A stretch of 64,000 bases of DNA from Synechocystis sp. PCC 6714 (lineage in GTDB: Bacteria; Cyanobacteriota; Cyanobacteriia; Cyanobacteriales; Microcystaceae): the NCBI RefSeq assembly GCF_000478825.2, contig NZ_CP007542.1, forward strand, positions 372,001 through 436,000, given 5' to 3'. The position numbers and the translations under genes were made by a program. Positions 29,470 to 38,005 of the stretch are shown in pieces. A model generated the notes under the pieces. The model saw nothing but the letters and a program-made list of their open reading frames with translations, was not told the DNA's origin and searched no databases. The first letter of the stretch is position 1, and the number at the start of each line of letters is the position of its first letter.

Positions 29470-30384
29470 TCAGGACAACAGGGGCTTAATGGTTTCCGTC
29501 ACCGATTGGGCCAAGCTTGGCAAATGGTAGCCTCCCTCTAGACCCAACAGCAGATAGGGACAGATTTCCAGCAGATGGCGGCTCATCATGGCGTAGTCTT
29601 TAGGGGTCAAATTCATGTAGGCCAGGGGATCAGCCTGATTGGCATCATAACCCGCACTAACCAGCAATAAATCTGGTTTAACCTGCCGTAAAAAAGGTAA
29701 CACCTGGTCTGCAAAGGCCCGTTGGTAAACTTTGCCGCCACCGCCGGGGGCGAGGGGAAGATTGAGCACATTATTATATTTGCCCCGATCGCCGGCCTGA
29801 CCCGTACCGGGGTAACAGGGAAACTGGTGTAGGGAACAATAGAAAATTTGGGGGTTATTTTCCACTAATGCTTCAGTGCCATTGCCGTGGTGTACGTCCC
29901 AATCCAAAATCGCCACCCGGTTTATTCCTGGCTTAGTCAAAGCGTAATGGGCGGCGATCGCCGCATTGTTGAGCAGACAAAAGCCCATGCCCCGGTCCCT
30001 TTCCGCATGGTGCCCTGGGGGACGGGCCAGCACAAAGGCCGATTCCCGCTGATTTAAGCAATGGTCAACCCCATCTAGCCAAGCCTGCACTGCCAAGCGA
30101 GCCACATCATAGCTCTGGGGAGAAACAGGAGTATCAGCATCAAGGGAACCACCACCACTCTGGGCTAATTTTGCCAACTCGCTTAAATACCCCTGGCTAT
30201 GGCATTGGAGAATGTACTGGTCTAACCCCGGCTGGTCGAGGGAAGGTCTTTGCCAATGGAGATAATTGGCCCCTGGCATTTGACGCAACGCACTGGCGAT
30301 CGCCGTCAGCCGGGCAGGACACTCCGGGTGAGTGGGGCCGGTGTCGTGGTGTAAAAACTCTGCGCTGTAAATAATGGCAACCAT
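29470..30384 (-). CDS. Histone deacetylase/acetoin utilisation family amidohydrolase
   Basis: This zinc amidohydrolase family removes acetyl or other acyl groups from amines. In bacteria it acts on acetylpolyamines, acetylated proteins or acetoin-related substrates. The 304-residue protein has HPECPARL near the N-terminus, RPPGHHAERDRGMGFCLLNNAA with the paired catalytic histidines, and DWDVHHGNGTE with metal ligands. VSAGYDANQADPL and LEGGY further on complete the site. Length is normal. It is convergent with the agmatinase-family gene, 20 bases apart; a link through polyamine metabolism is possible but only inferred. Confidence 0.92.
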   Translation of the reverse strand: MVAIIYSAEFLHHDTGPTHPECPARLTAIASALRQMPGANYLHWQRPSLDQPGLDQYILQCHSQGYLSELAKLAQSGGGSLDADTPVSPQSYDVARLAVQAWLDGVDHCLNQRESAFVLARPPGHHAERDRGMGFCLLNNAAIAAHYALTKPGINRVAILDWDVHHGNGTEALVENNPQIFYCSLHQFPCYPGTGQAGDRGKYNNVLNLPLAPGGGGKVYQRAFADQVLPFLRQVKPDLLLVSAGYDANQADPLAYMNLTPKDYAMMSRHLLEICPYLLLGLEGGYHLPSLAQSVTETIKPLLS

Positions 30385-30526
30385 GGTGGGAGGAGGGTGA
30401 AATGGAGCGGAGAAAGCAGGGCAAAAAGTTTGGTAAACCCCTCAGCCATTGCCCCAGGGCCATAACCCACCAATGCTATTCTAGGTAGAGTATTGAGCCA
30501 AATTTAAGATCGAGGCAGTTTAGGCT

Positions 30527-30634
30527 ATGCAAGTTAATAATCTCGGCTTTATAGCAAGTATTTTATTCGTGTTGGTGCCAACGGTTTTCCTGTTGATCCT
30601 GTTTATTCAAACTGGTAAGCAAAGCGAAAGCTAG
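30527..30634 (+). CDS. psbM: Photosystem II protein PsbM
   Basis: PsbM is a single-helix subunit at the dimer interface of photosystem II. The reading frame encodes 35 residues starting [14 protein letters not shown], with one hydrophobic helix and a short end GKQSES. Sequence and length match PsbM of cyanobacteria directly as I know it. A strong hairpin terminator follows at 30669. The gene stands alone between the divergent HDAC-family gene and the convergent universal stress gene. Confidence 0.96.
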
Positions 30635-30668
30635 GGCCCAGTTAACCATTGCCAAACGGAACAGAGTC

Positions 30669-30697
30669 TGGGGCGGAATTGATCCAGCCCCTTTTTT
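30669..30697 (+). terminator. Rho-independent terminator of psbM
   Basis: A stem GGGGC (30670-30674) pairs with GCCCC (30687-30691) across a 12-base loop and is followed by six T residues. It lies 35 bases after the psbM stop codon. Confidence 0.75.
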
Positions 30698-30748
30698 CTG
30701 TGCCAATTTTCCTCTGAATTTCGGCAAATACTCACTTTAAAGTCGGAC

Positions 30749-31603
30749 TTAAATTCCCTCTTTGCGGGCCAGGAGCACTGGACAGGGAGCATTAACCCGA
30801 ATGTAATCCGACAGGGAAGTGCCCAACAGTCGGTCTAAATCCGGCAAGCTCTTGGCAATGGAAGGTCGGCGATCGGGCGAACCCAACAGCATCAGATCAA
30901 CGTTGTAATCCTCCGCCAATTCACACAGCTTTTCCCCTGGTTTACCCCCCGTTACCGTAGAACGATAGGCAATGCCCAAACGTTTCGCCTTGGCGATCGC
31001 CGGGGCCAGTACGGGATTTTCTTCAATTTCCTGGCGGGAAAGGGGCAATAAATCCGGTTTGAGATCAGGGTTTACCCGGGCAAGGATTAATTCTCCTTCG
31101 GGGTAGTCCCGCAAAAGAGCCAGGGCTAGATCCAGCGCATATTCCGCCGCCGCCGATTTATCCAGAGCCACCATGACCCGTTTAATCCGTTTAACGTAAA
31201 CATCATCCTTCACCAACAGCATGGGGTGATTGGTCAGTTGAAACACATACTGACTAACGGAATTTTCCAAAATGGCTTCCAATCGTTTCAGGCCCCGGGA
31301 ACCCATAATGATCAAATCCGCATCGATTTCATTGGCCACGTCACACACCACTCCCTTGGGATCCCCCTGGCGCAACATGGTGGAAACTTTACTGGGGTCA
31401 ATGGCCACCTCCTGCATCAGATCCGCCAGAATTTTGCCCCCCTCAGCCCATTTTTCCGTGAACGCCTCTGTGGTTATTTGGGGCGGCACCACGTGCAAAA
31501 TTGTGATGGATGCCTTTTGCACCGCTGGAAAATCCATCATGGCCTTGAGCATTTCTTGGGTTTGGCTGGTGCCGGAGTCTGCGTATAAAATTTTTCTAAG
31601 CAT
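30749..31603 (-). CDS. Tandem universal stress protein
   Basis: The 284-residue cytosolic protein consists of two UspA domains. The first (about 1-140) ends with DADLIIMGSRGLKRLEAILENSVSQYV, containing the GxRG-x9-GS-type ATP-binding loop. The second (about 145-284) carries VDLMLLGSPDRRPS and a C-terminal CPVLLARKE. In the second domain the loop is altered (GSPDRR), so nucleotide binding there is less certain. The molecular role of such proteins is not fixed. It is convergent with psbM. Confidence 0.9.
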   Translation of the reverse strand: MLRKILYADSGTSQTQEMLKAMMDFPAVQKASITILHVVPPQITTEAFTEKWAEGGKILADLMQEVAIDPSKVSTMLRQGDPKGVVCDVANEIDADLIIMGSRGLKRLEAILENSVSQYVFQLTNHPMLLVKDDVYVKRIKRVMVALDKSAAAEYALDLALALLRDYPEGELILARVNPDLKPDLLPLSRQEIEENPVLAPAIAKAKRLGIAYRSTVTGGKPGEKLCELAEDYNVDLMLLGSPDRRPSIAKSLPDLDRLLGTSLSDYIRVNAPCPVLLARKEGI

Positions 31604-31807
31604 GATAATTGAGTTCCTTGAATCGGTTCAGGGAGAGCCCCACCGTGCCGTGGAAAATGGTAATGGTAAGCTCTCCTCGGTTAAGCCTTATCCCTTCAGA
31701 ATAAGGCCAATGCAAGCGGAGAAATTTAACGACTTGTTGCGGACTTTCTCAGCCTTGGCAGACTTTGATTTCAAGGCGATCGCCAACGTAATGCCAACGG
31801 GGGCCAC

Positions 31808-31813
31808 TATAAT
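31808..31813 (+). promoter_or_regulatory. Candidate -10 box upstream of the MTH1187-family gene
   Basis: A perfect TATAAT lies 49 bases before the ATG at 31862. No matching -35 box is visible at 17 bases. This is a HIP1-rich, non-coding stretch, so it is a plausible promoter for the small downstream gene. Confidence 0.4.
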
Positions 31814-31861
31814 CGAGGACAATTCAAGATTGTCGCCAGCCGTTTCCGACCACTTAAAACC

Positions 31862-32167
31862 ATGAACGTCATCGTAGATTTATGCGTAGTACCCTTAGGT
31901 GTAGGGGTTTCCGTCGGTCAGTATGTGGCCGCCTGCCAAAAAGTATTAATTGAAGCGGGACTGAAACATACCATGCACGCCTACGGCACCAACATCGAGG
32001 GGGATTGGGACGAAGTTTTTGCGGCCGTTAAAGCCTGCCATGAAGCAGTACACGCCCTGGGAGCCCCCCGCATCACATCCAGTATGCGTTTCGGCACCCG
32101 TACCGATCGCCCCCAGACCATGGAAGAAAAGGTCCAAAGCGTGGAAAACTGGCTGGAAAATTCCTAA
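31862..32167 (+). CDS. MTH1187/YkoF-type thiamine-binding family protein
   Basis: This 101-residue protein belongs to the small ferredoxin-like-fold family once called DUF77, some members of which bind thiamine. Recognisable features are the start VIVDLCVVPLGVGVSVGQYV, the segment HAYGTNIEGDWDEV and the end RITSSMRFGTRTDRPQTMEEK, all family landmarks. It is complete and of normal length. The role in the cell is unknown; a link to thiamine salvage is suggested only by the family. It precedes the pseudouridine synthase by about 90 bases. Confidence 0.85.
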   Translation: MNVIVDLCVVPLGVGVSVGQYVAACQKVLIEAGLKHTMHAYGTNIEGDWDEVFAAVKACHEAVHALGAPRITSSMRFGTRTDRPQTMEEKVQSVENWLENS

Positions 32168-32258
32168 GCTCTGGTTTCGCAACTTTTAGCCGGTGCTTAG
32201 GGCAACCAATGTTTCTGGCCGTAACACAGGCCCTCGGGGCCATCAAATCCAATAAATT

Positions 32259-33008
32259 ATGGCTGAACGTATTCAAAAATTACTCTCCCAGTGGGGCATT
32301 GCCTCCCGTCGCCATGCGGAGGAAATGATTCTGGCGGGGCGGGTCAGTGTCAATGGCAAAGTGGCAAAGCTGGGGGATAAAGCCGATCCCCAACGGGATT
32401 TTCTAGCTGTAGATGGAAAACAAATTAAGGCTGATAATCGCCCCCGGGACATTTACTTACTGATCAACAAACCGAGAGATGTGCTGTCCACCTGTGATGA
32501 TCCCCAGGGCCGGAAAACGGTGCTAGATCTACTTCCCCAGGATTTACAGCGGGGCAAAGGTTTGCATCCCGTCGGTCGGTTAGACCGCAATTCCACCGGC
32601 GCTCTCCTCCTTACCAACGATGGAGAGTTAACCCTACGGCTGACCCATCCCCGCTACCATTTGCCCAAAACCTATGACGTGTGGTTAGAGGGCAATCCCA
32701 GTGACGAAGATTTAGAACAATGGCGATCGGGCATGGTGCTGGATGGCAAAAAAACTTTACCGGCCACCTTGGAAGTAATTTCCGAGACCAAAGACCGGAT
32801 TCACCTATTAGTTACCCTAACGGAGGGACGCAACCGCCAAATTCGTCGCCTGGCCGAAGAGTTGGGGCTCACCGTGTTAAAGCTCCATCGTCGCACCATC
32901 GGTCCCCTACAGTTAAATACCAGGGGAAAAGTGTTGGGCAGTGGACAATTTCGTTTTCTTAGCCCCGCGGAAATTCGACTATTGAAAAAACAAGTTAATC
33001 TCCGGTAG
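32259..33008 (+). CDS. 16S/23S rRNA pseudouridine synthase, RsuA/RluB family
   Basis: The enzyme makes pseudouridine in ribosomal RNA. The 249-residue protein has an N-terminal S4 RNA-binding domain ([20 protein letters not shown]). The catalytic domain follows with [20 protein letters not shown], where the Asp in GRLD is the nucleophile. [18 protein letters not shown]-like [17 protein letters not shown] is the third family motif. It is closer to RluB/RsuA than to RluA types because of the S4 domain and the GRNRQIRR motif. Which rRNA position is modified cannot be decided. Confidence 0.93.
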   Translation: MAERIQKLLSQWGIASRRHAEEMILAGRVSVNGKVAKLGDKADPQRDFLAVDGKQIKADNRPRDIYLLINKPRDVLSTCDDPQGRKTVLDLLPQDLQRGKGLHPVGRLDRNSTGALLLTNDGELTLRLTHPRYHLPKTYDVWLEGNPSDEDLEQWRSGMVLDGKKTLPATLEVISETKDRIHLLVTLTEGRNRQIRRLAEELGLTVLKLHRRTIGPLQLNTRGKVLGSGQFRFLSPAEIRLLKKQVNLR

Positions 33009-33061
33009 GCTCCGCACAATTGTATTATTATTGTTGTTGAGTTCCCCTATTTTTCCCCACT

Positions 33062-33586
33062 ATGACCCGTGCCAAATTATTGCAACCAGACCTAGTCTTG
33101 GGCAAAACCATTGTGGAGCTGTCGCCGGCCATTCTCGATCGCCATGGACTGAGGGGGCTAGTGTTGGATGTGGATGAAACCCTGGTGCCTTTTCGGGGGG
33201 ATCGGGTTTCCGAGGAGCTCCAGGCCTGGATTGATCCCATTAAGGCCAAGCTGCCCATTTGGTTAGTGAGCAACAATATGAGCGAGTCTCGCATTGGGGG
33301 AGTGGCCCAAACCCTGGATTTACCTTTTCTTTATGGGGCGGCCAAACCGTCTCGCCGTAAACTGCGCCAAGCCATTGCAGAAATGCAGTTGCCGGTGGAA
33401 TCCGTTGCCATGGTGGGCGATCGCCTCTTTACCGATGTGCTAGCGGGGAATCGCTTGGGCATGTTCACCATTTTGGTGGAGCCAATGGAGTTACCCGGTA
33501 AACCCCTCTACCCCTGGTCGATCAGAAACATAGAGGTTTGGCTGTCGCAAAAATTAGGGGTTACTTTAAAGGGTATTTTCGAATGA
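33062..33586 (+). CDS. YqeG-family HAD phosphatase
   Basis: The 174-residue protein is of the HAD subfamily IIIA (YqeG type; related plant proteins dephosphorylate phosphatidylglycerophosphate). HAD motifs are LVLDVDETLVPF (motif I), WLVSNNMSESR (motif II), KPSRRKLRQ (motif III lysine) and VAMVGDRLFTDVLAGNRLGM (motif IV). The length and the position of the motifs fit YqeG. A role in phosphatidylglycerol synthesis is plausible, since thylakoids depend on this lipid, but is inferred. It follows the pseudouridine synthase by about 50 bases. Confidence 0.85.
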   Translation: MTRAKLLQPDLVLGKTIVELSPAILDRHGLRGLVLDVDETLVPFRGDRVSEELQAWIDPIKAKLPIWLVSNNMSESRIGGVAQTLDLPFLYGAAKPSRRKLRQAIAEMQLPVESVAMVGDRLFTDVLAGNRLGMFTILVEPMELPGKPLYPWSIRNIEVWLSQKLGVTLKGIFE

Positions 33587-33959
33587 GTTGCCCCACCGCT
33601 AAGGGGAACAAAATCTGATTGCCAGTGGTTTTTGGCGTCAACCCCCCTCGGTTATAACCTTGTTACAAAACTTAATCAGAAATAATTATGAGAATTATAA
33701 AGAGAATCTTAAATATAGCGGCGATCGCCTGGGGATCAGCCATAATTGATCCAACGAAATAACAAGGGGTCACCTTTATAAAGACCCTTAACATAATAAA
33801 AACGATGGGGATCAGGTCATTTTGGCTTGATCCCTTTAAAATTGCGCCAATTTAGCTGAAGAATTATTCTTTGGATTTTCTTCCACTGGCCAGCCCAAAA
33901 ATGTCAAGAAAAGCAAATAAAGTTGGGGAACAATTGTCAGCCATAATCCACGGTCAACG
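33587..33959. other. Intergenic region between YqeG-type and DUF3769 genes
   Basis: The 370 bases lie between convergent genes. They contain two hairpins noted as possible terminators and one HIP1 site. No gene, tRNA or repeat was found. Confidence 0.5.
33807..33840 (+). terminator. Possible hairpin terminator between convergent genes
   Basis: GGGATCAGG at 33808-33816 pairs with CTTGATCCC at 33826-33834 (one G-T pair), followed by TTTAAAA. An additional weaker hairpin AAGGGGTC/GACCCTT lies about 40 bases upstream. Either could end transcription from the YqeG-type gene; the region 33587-33959 holds no gene that I can see. Confidence 0.5.
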
Positions 33960-36371
33960 CTAGCGGATTATCCCTTGGGTGACGGGGCGAATATCACTAC
34001 CATCGAAGGTGCCGGGGTTACCGCTCCAGTTGAAGTCACTGATGCGGAGGTTGATCGAGCCCACCTGGAGTTGGGGGTTGTAGCGCAGTTGAATGTTGTA
34101 GGTACGGCGGCTATATTCCAATACGTAATCGGTGCTGATTTCTTCGTTGGCAGTCAGACTATAGGCACCCTGCACCCCAAACCGCAGTGGGCCGTAAATC
34201 TGTTGGGTTAGCCCAAAGCTAACTATCTCCGTGTCAGCAAAACGGTCGAAGAAAAATGGTGATGCATCGCCCCGAATACCCTGGGAATAGGCAATGTTAA
34301 AGCCGGTGTAGTCAAAATAGGGTTTGGAGAAATTGCCAAATTGTCCGGAAAAACCGACGGTGCCGGTGAGGGAAGGTTGGGTACTGCCATCGCCGTAATA
34401 ACTGCCTACGCCGGTAATGCCAGTGTTAAAAACCACATAGGGCACCACCACATTGGGGGTATAGCGCAGACCTTCCTCCGCAGTGGGGGGGAGAGCTTCT
34501 CCGGCCCAAAGCACGAAGTATTTAGTCAGGGAAGCCGCTCCCTGTAAACGCATCAGAGTAACTAGGTTGTTGCCGCTGGCAGGGTTAATTAATTCCTGGC
34601 GATCGGTGCTGGCTTCCACACTTTGGATCGAGGCTTGGTAGTTGAGGGCGAAGCTAGGGTCTTCAAAGGGATAGATGGTGGGCGAAACCATAATGGCCCC
34701 CACACTACTTTGCACTGTTTGGAAGCCGAGGGAGCCATTGTATAAACGCTCACGGTAGTTATATTCAAACCTTAGATCGTAAGGATTAGCTAAATCCCCC
34801 AGCTTATTTTGCACCGCCAATTTAGCTCGCAGGGAATCGTCAATGGCGTCTAAATTAAGGTTGGAGAAGTTGAGGGTATTAAGTAAATTAACCCGTTCGT
34901 TAAAGTTGACATTCAGCTCCGTGATTAAACCAAAGGCGGCGGGACATAGGGCACAAACCTCCGCATCACTCTGGTTAGCTAGGGGAAAAGCGTCGGGGAA
35001 AAAGACTTTTTGCACCAGGTATTGGGGTTTGACCTGAAAAGTGACATTTTCCGTGTCGATGGGGGTGAAATTCCCCTGGACGTATAAGCCACCCCGGTCT
35101 TCCCCGTCATAACCAATGCTGATCAATCCCGGTTGGCGGTCACGGCGATCGATGGTGAGGCGGTCTTGGAACGGCAAGGATGTTTTTTGATCTAGCAGCA
35201 CCCGGGAACCGGTCAGTTTTAATTCATCTACTTCCGGGGCCACATTGTAGTAATCAGCGGTTTCCGCCTGCACCTCCAATTCAGGGGGATTAAAGGGATC
35301 ATTGGTGATGCGGACTTTTTTGGCCCGCCAACCATCGGCGTCGAAGTCTACTTGCTCTGCTTGGAAACGGAGGCGATTGACTTGGCCACCGGTATCCGTT
35401 TGACTGGCACTCTGGGCCCCCGGGGTACTCGCTCCAATGCCGGCCCGAAAGCCTTCTTGTCCCACCACATTGGTGACTGGTTGGTTGATGGCTAGGCGAT
35501 CGTTCAAGCTTTGGTTGGAGACAATGGGGTTGCCAAAGTCGACGGGGACGGTTTGGGCAAAATCCCGGCCGGTGCTGGGCTGGTAGATTTCGCCGTTGGC
35601 ATCGTAAATCACCCCTTGGTTAAGGACAAAGAAGTATTCAAATCTTTGCCCCTGGAGAATTTGTTCCCCCCGTTTCAAGGTGACATTCCCCTCAGCTACC
35701 GCAAACCGATCAGGCAAATTAACCCGCAGGCGATCGGCTAGGAGTAGTCCATTGGCAAAACGCATGGTGACGTTGCCGGTGGCGGTGACCACTTCCCGGT
35801 TGCTATCAAATTCCTGGTGATCGGAAATTAACTCGATTACTTCTGGAGCAATACTTACTTCATCTTGCTCGGTGGCTGGAATGGGGGAGCTATCCAGGAA
35901 TTGATTTTGCTCTGGATTATTCTCCGTGACTGCCGGGGCAGGAGATGGTTCTGGCTCAATTTCGAGAATTTCACCGATCGCCTCTTGCCCAGCTTCAATG
36001 TCAATTTCCTCTGTGCTGGTGGGCCCTGTGATCACCTCTAATTCTGATTCACTGGGGGCGGTGATGGTGTATTCACGAATTTCTCCGTCCCGAGACTGGC
36101 TGATAATTTTTTTTGCCGTACCAATGGGAACCCCCACTGATTGGCCTCCAACTGTGGTGCTTGTGGCAATGGGGGGACTTCCCAGGATAAAACTGGAATT
36201 GGGGTTGGGGTAAAGATCCTTAGCCGATGCCTGGGCGATCGCCGGGTCTGCCAAGGGAGGGGTGGACGAGGAGGAAGGCGCCCCGTCAGTTGCCAGCATT
36301 TCTTCAGTCTCCCTCGGACTGATCACTTCAATGGGTACCGGAGGAGGGGGAGGGGAAACAATAGGGGGCAT
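33960..36371 (-). CDS. DUF3769 outer-membrane beta-barrel protein, LptD/OstA-like
   Basis: The 803-residue protein has a Pro/Glu-rich N-terminal region (about 1-180) and an OstA/LptA-type beta-jellyroll segment around residues 185-260 (REVVTATGNVTMRFANGLLL, FAVAEGNVTLKRGEQ). A long C-terminal part with alternating hydrophobic residues and aromatic ends (IQLRYNPQLQVG) is typical of an outer-membrane barrel. This is the arrangement of the cyanobacterial LptD-like DUF3769 family, thought to insert lipopolysaccharide at the outer membrane. No signal peptide is visible from ATG 36371, and a stop codon (TAA) directly precedes it in frame. psbI follows upstream on the same strand. Confidence 0.8.
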   Translation of the reverse strand: MPPIVSPPPPPVPIEVISPRETEEMLATDGAPSSSSTPPLADPAIAQASAKDLYPNPNSSFILGSPPIATSTTVGGQSVGVPIGTAKKIISQSRDGEIREYTITAPSESELEVITGPTSTEEIDIEAGQEAIGEILEIEPEPSPAPAVTENNPEQNQFLDSSPIPATEQDEVSIAPEVIELISDHQEFDSNREVVTATGNVTMRFANGLLLADRLRVNLPDRFAVAEGNVTLKRGEQILQGQRFEYFFVLNQGVIYDANGEIYQPSTGRDFAQTVPVDFGNPIVSNQSLNDRLAINQPVTNVVGQEGFRAGIGASTPGAQSASQTDTGGQVNRLRFQAEQVDFDADGWRAKKVRITNDPFNPPELEVQAETADYYNVAPEVDELKLTGSRVLLDQKTSLPFQDRLTIDRRDRQPGLISIGYDGEDRGGLYVQGNFTPIDTENVTFQVKPQYLVQKVFFPDAFPLANQSDAEVCALCPAAFGLITELNVNFNERVNLLNTLNFSNLNLDAIDDSLRAKLAVQNKLGDLANPYDLRFEYNYRERLYNGSLGFQTVQSSVGAIMVSPTIYPFEDPSFALNYQASIQSVEASTDRQELINPASGNNLVTLMRLQGAASLTKYFVLWAGEALPPTAEEGLRYTPNVVVPYVVFNTGITGVGSYYGDGSTQPSLTGTVGFSGQFGNFSKPYFDYTGFNIAYSQGIRGDASPFFFDRFADTEIVSFGLTQQIYGPLRFGVQGAYSLTANEEISTDYVLEYSRRTYNIQLRYNPQLQVGSINLRISDFNWSGNPGTFDGSDIRPVTQGIIR

Positions 36372-36601
36372 TTAAATCGACGAGCTAAACGCCAACGCTA
36401 ACATTTGCTTTGGGTGGACTGAGATAAAGCTAAAGCTAACTGGGCTTGGTTAACAAGGGGGACGATCAATTGCCAGAAATCGTTTCGTCTGTGGCCCCAG
36501 TGACAAAAAACTCTCCGGTGGAGGAGAGCAGTCAGGTTCCAATCTACCCTTGGGGTAAAAATTAGTCCAGGGAAAGAAAGGGAAATTTTTTTAACCAGAG
36601 T

Positions 36602-36718
36602 TTATTCAAAATCTTTGCGGCCAGGGTTCCGGGTGGGGTCACTGGAGAGGAAGCCAAAGATGAACAGGGAAATAAACAGGCCGACAACGATATAAACAGC
36701 AATTTTAAGGGTTAACAT
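36602..36718 (-). CDS. psbI: Photosystem II protein PsbI
   Basis: PsbI is a single-helix subunit bound near D1 in photosystem II and enters early in assembly. The frame encodes 38 residues: a start [15 protein letters not shown], one hydrophobic helix, and the tail [14 protein letters not shown] that is nearly invariant in PsbI. An AAGGAG box lies 5-6 bases upstream of the ATG at 36718. It lies about 230 bases upstream of the DUF3769 gene on the same strand. Confidence 0.97.
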
Positions 36719-36868
36719 AAATTCTCCTTGTTAAATGCAAAGGCGTGACAAAGCTCAACTGACAAAAAATTTTGGCGCAAAAATCATTATACCTTGCCTA
36801 CTCTACCCCATTTCGGTCTAGGCTTTGGGAGAATGGCAGGGCAATTTTTGCCACTGACGAGGCTAACC

Positions 36869-37444
36869 ATGGGCTTTAACAATCTTGATCATTTATTAGC
36901 TCTTCTCGGGCGATCGCCCGAGTGGGAAAAACTGCGTCGCTATCAATTAGTGCAGAAAGCTTGGCAAAAAGTAGTTGATCCCCGCCTGTGGGAATGTACC
37001 AAGCCCCTGGGCATTCAACGGGGGGTGCTGACAGTGGCGGTCATTTCCCCGGCCCTGGCCCAAAATCTCCAACTCCAGCGCACTAATCTTCTGGCCAAAC
37101 TGAATCGGGAGTTGCCAGAACCGCTGACTGATCTGCGGCTTTCCCCCCTCCATTGGCATCAACAACATCCGGGTCGACAACCGGAAGCCTCCGCCCCCAT
37201 GGGCCGTCCTGTCCCTCCTGCCATTGGCGATCGTCCGCAGAAGCCCACCAACGCTGAGCAAGCTCTGGAGCAATGGCTCACAACACTGAAAAAACGGGCC
37301 CAAGTTTTGCGGGAATGTCCCCAATGTCACAGTGCAGTTAATCCGGGAGAAGTAGAGCGTTGGGGACGTTGTCGTGCCTGCGCTAGGCAACCCTGGCAGG
37401 AAATTCTTTCCCAGTCTCGACCGGAAAAGGATGGGCGCCATTAG
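36869..37444 (+). CDS. DciA-like (DUF721) protein with C-terminal zinc ribbon
   Basis: DciA proteins bind and load the replicative helicase DnaB in bacteria lacking DnaC or DnaI. From ATG 36869, preceded by a GAGG box, the protein has 191 residues. An upstream in-frame start at 36794 was judged less likely. The N-terminal DUF721 domain (about 1-100) has KAWQKVVDPRLWECTKPLGI and GVLTVAVISPALAQNLQL, typical of the family. After a Pro-rich linker the C-terminus has CPQCHSAVNPGEVERWGRC and CRAC, a four-cysteine zinc ribbon that most DciA proteins lack. DNA or protein binding by this ribbon is inferred. Confidence 0.75.
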   Translation: MGFNNLDHLLALLGRSPEWEKLRRYQLVQKAWQKVVDPRLWECTKPLGIQRGVLTVAVISPALAQNLQLQRTNLLAKLNRELPEPLTDLRLSPLHWHQQHPGRQPEASAPMGRPVPPAIGDRPQKPTNAEQALEQWLTTLKKRAQVLRECPQCHSAVNPGEVERWGRCRACARQPWQEILSQSRPEKDGRH

Positions 37445-38005
37445 CTTGCTTCATGGCTGGAAAACTAGTCTAAAAATATTGCTATTTTTAATCTATAGGT
37501 CTAGAACATCTTAATCTAACATTTTGATTTCCTTCATCACAAAGTCAATTCTGCCCAATCCCTTAGTTATTAGGTTAGACACTGCGGGGTTTATATCTAA
37601 GTAATAATCCTATCCTGATTGGACTCCTTTGTTTAGATCCCAGAGGTTGATCTAAATATTCTTACGAGTTTTCCCCTTTATAGATTGCCAATGCTTATAG
37701 AACGGCAGTTTTTGTGAAAATCAAAAATTTCCACCATTTGACATTTTTGCAGATATCAGTGAATACTTTGAATTTTTTTTGGGTAGAATGGTAGAAGTGT
37801 CGGTAAACACGGAGAGATGATAATTACCCTTAAGGGATTAGCCCTGGGTATTTTGGCTTATTTTCTGAGCCCGTCGTCCTAATTACGTTTAATAGCTTAA
37901 TTAAATTTTCCTGGGGTTTTCCTGCCTCAATAAGCTTCCATTGTATTCACCGCCGCTTGAATCCTAAATAATTGCCCAATTTTTTCGAGTCTCTCAATTC
38001 CCAAT
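37445..38005. other. Long AT-rich region upstream of the giant gene
   Basis: The 560 bases hold no reading frame of gene-like quality, tRNA or repeat that I can find. A perfect -35 box TTGACA occurs near 37738, with a weak -10 (AATACT) 18 bases later, and a long T run follows near 37773. A leader of 200 bases or more would precede the giant gene if this is its promoter. No obvious Shine-Dalgarno box lies just before ATG 38006. Confidence 0.45.

Noticed and set aside
31272-31865. 197-codon plus-strand frame opposite the universal stress protein
   Set aside because: Most of it is antisense to a clear gene. The remainder contains the likely promoter (TATAAT at 31808) of the next gene.
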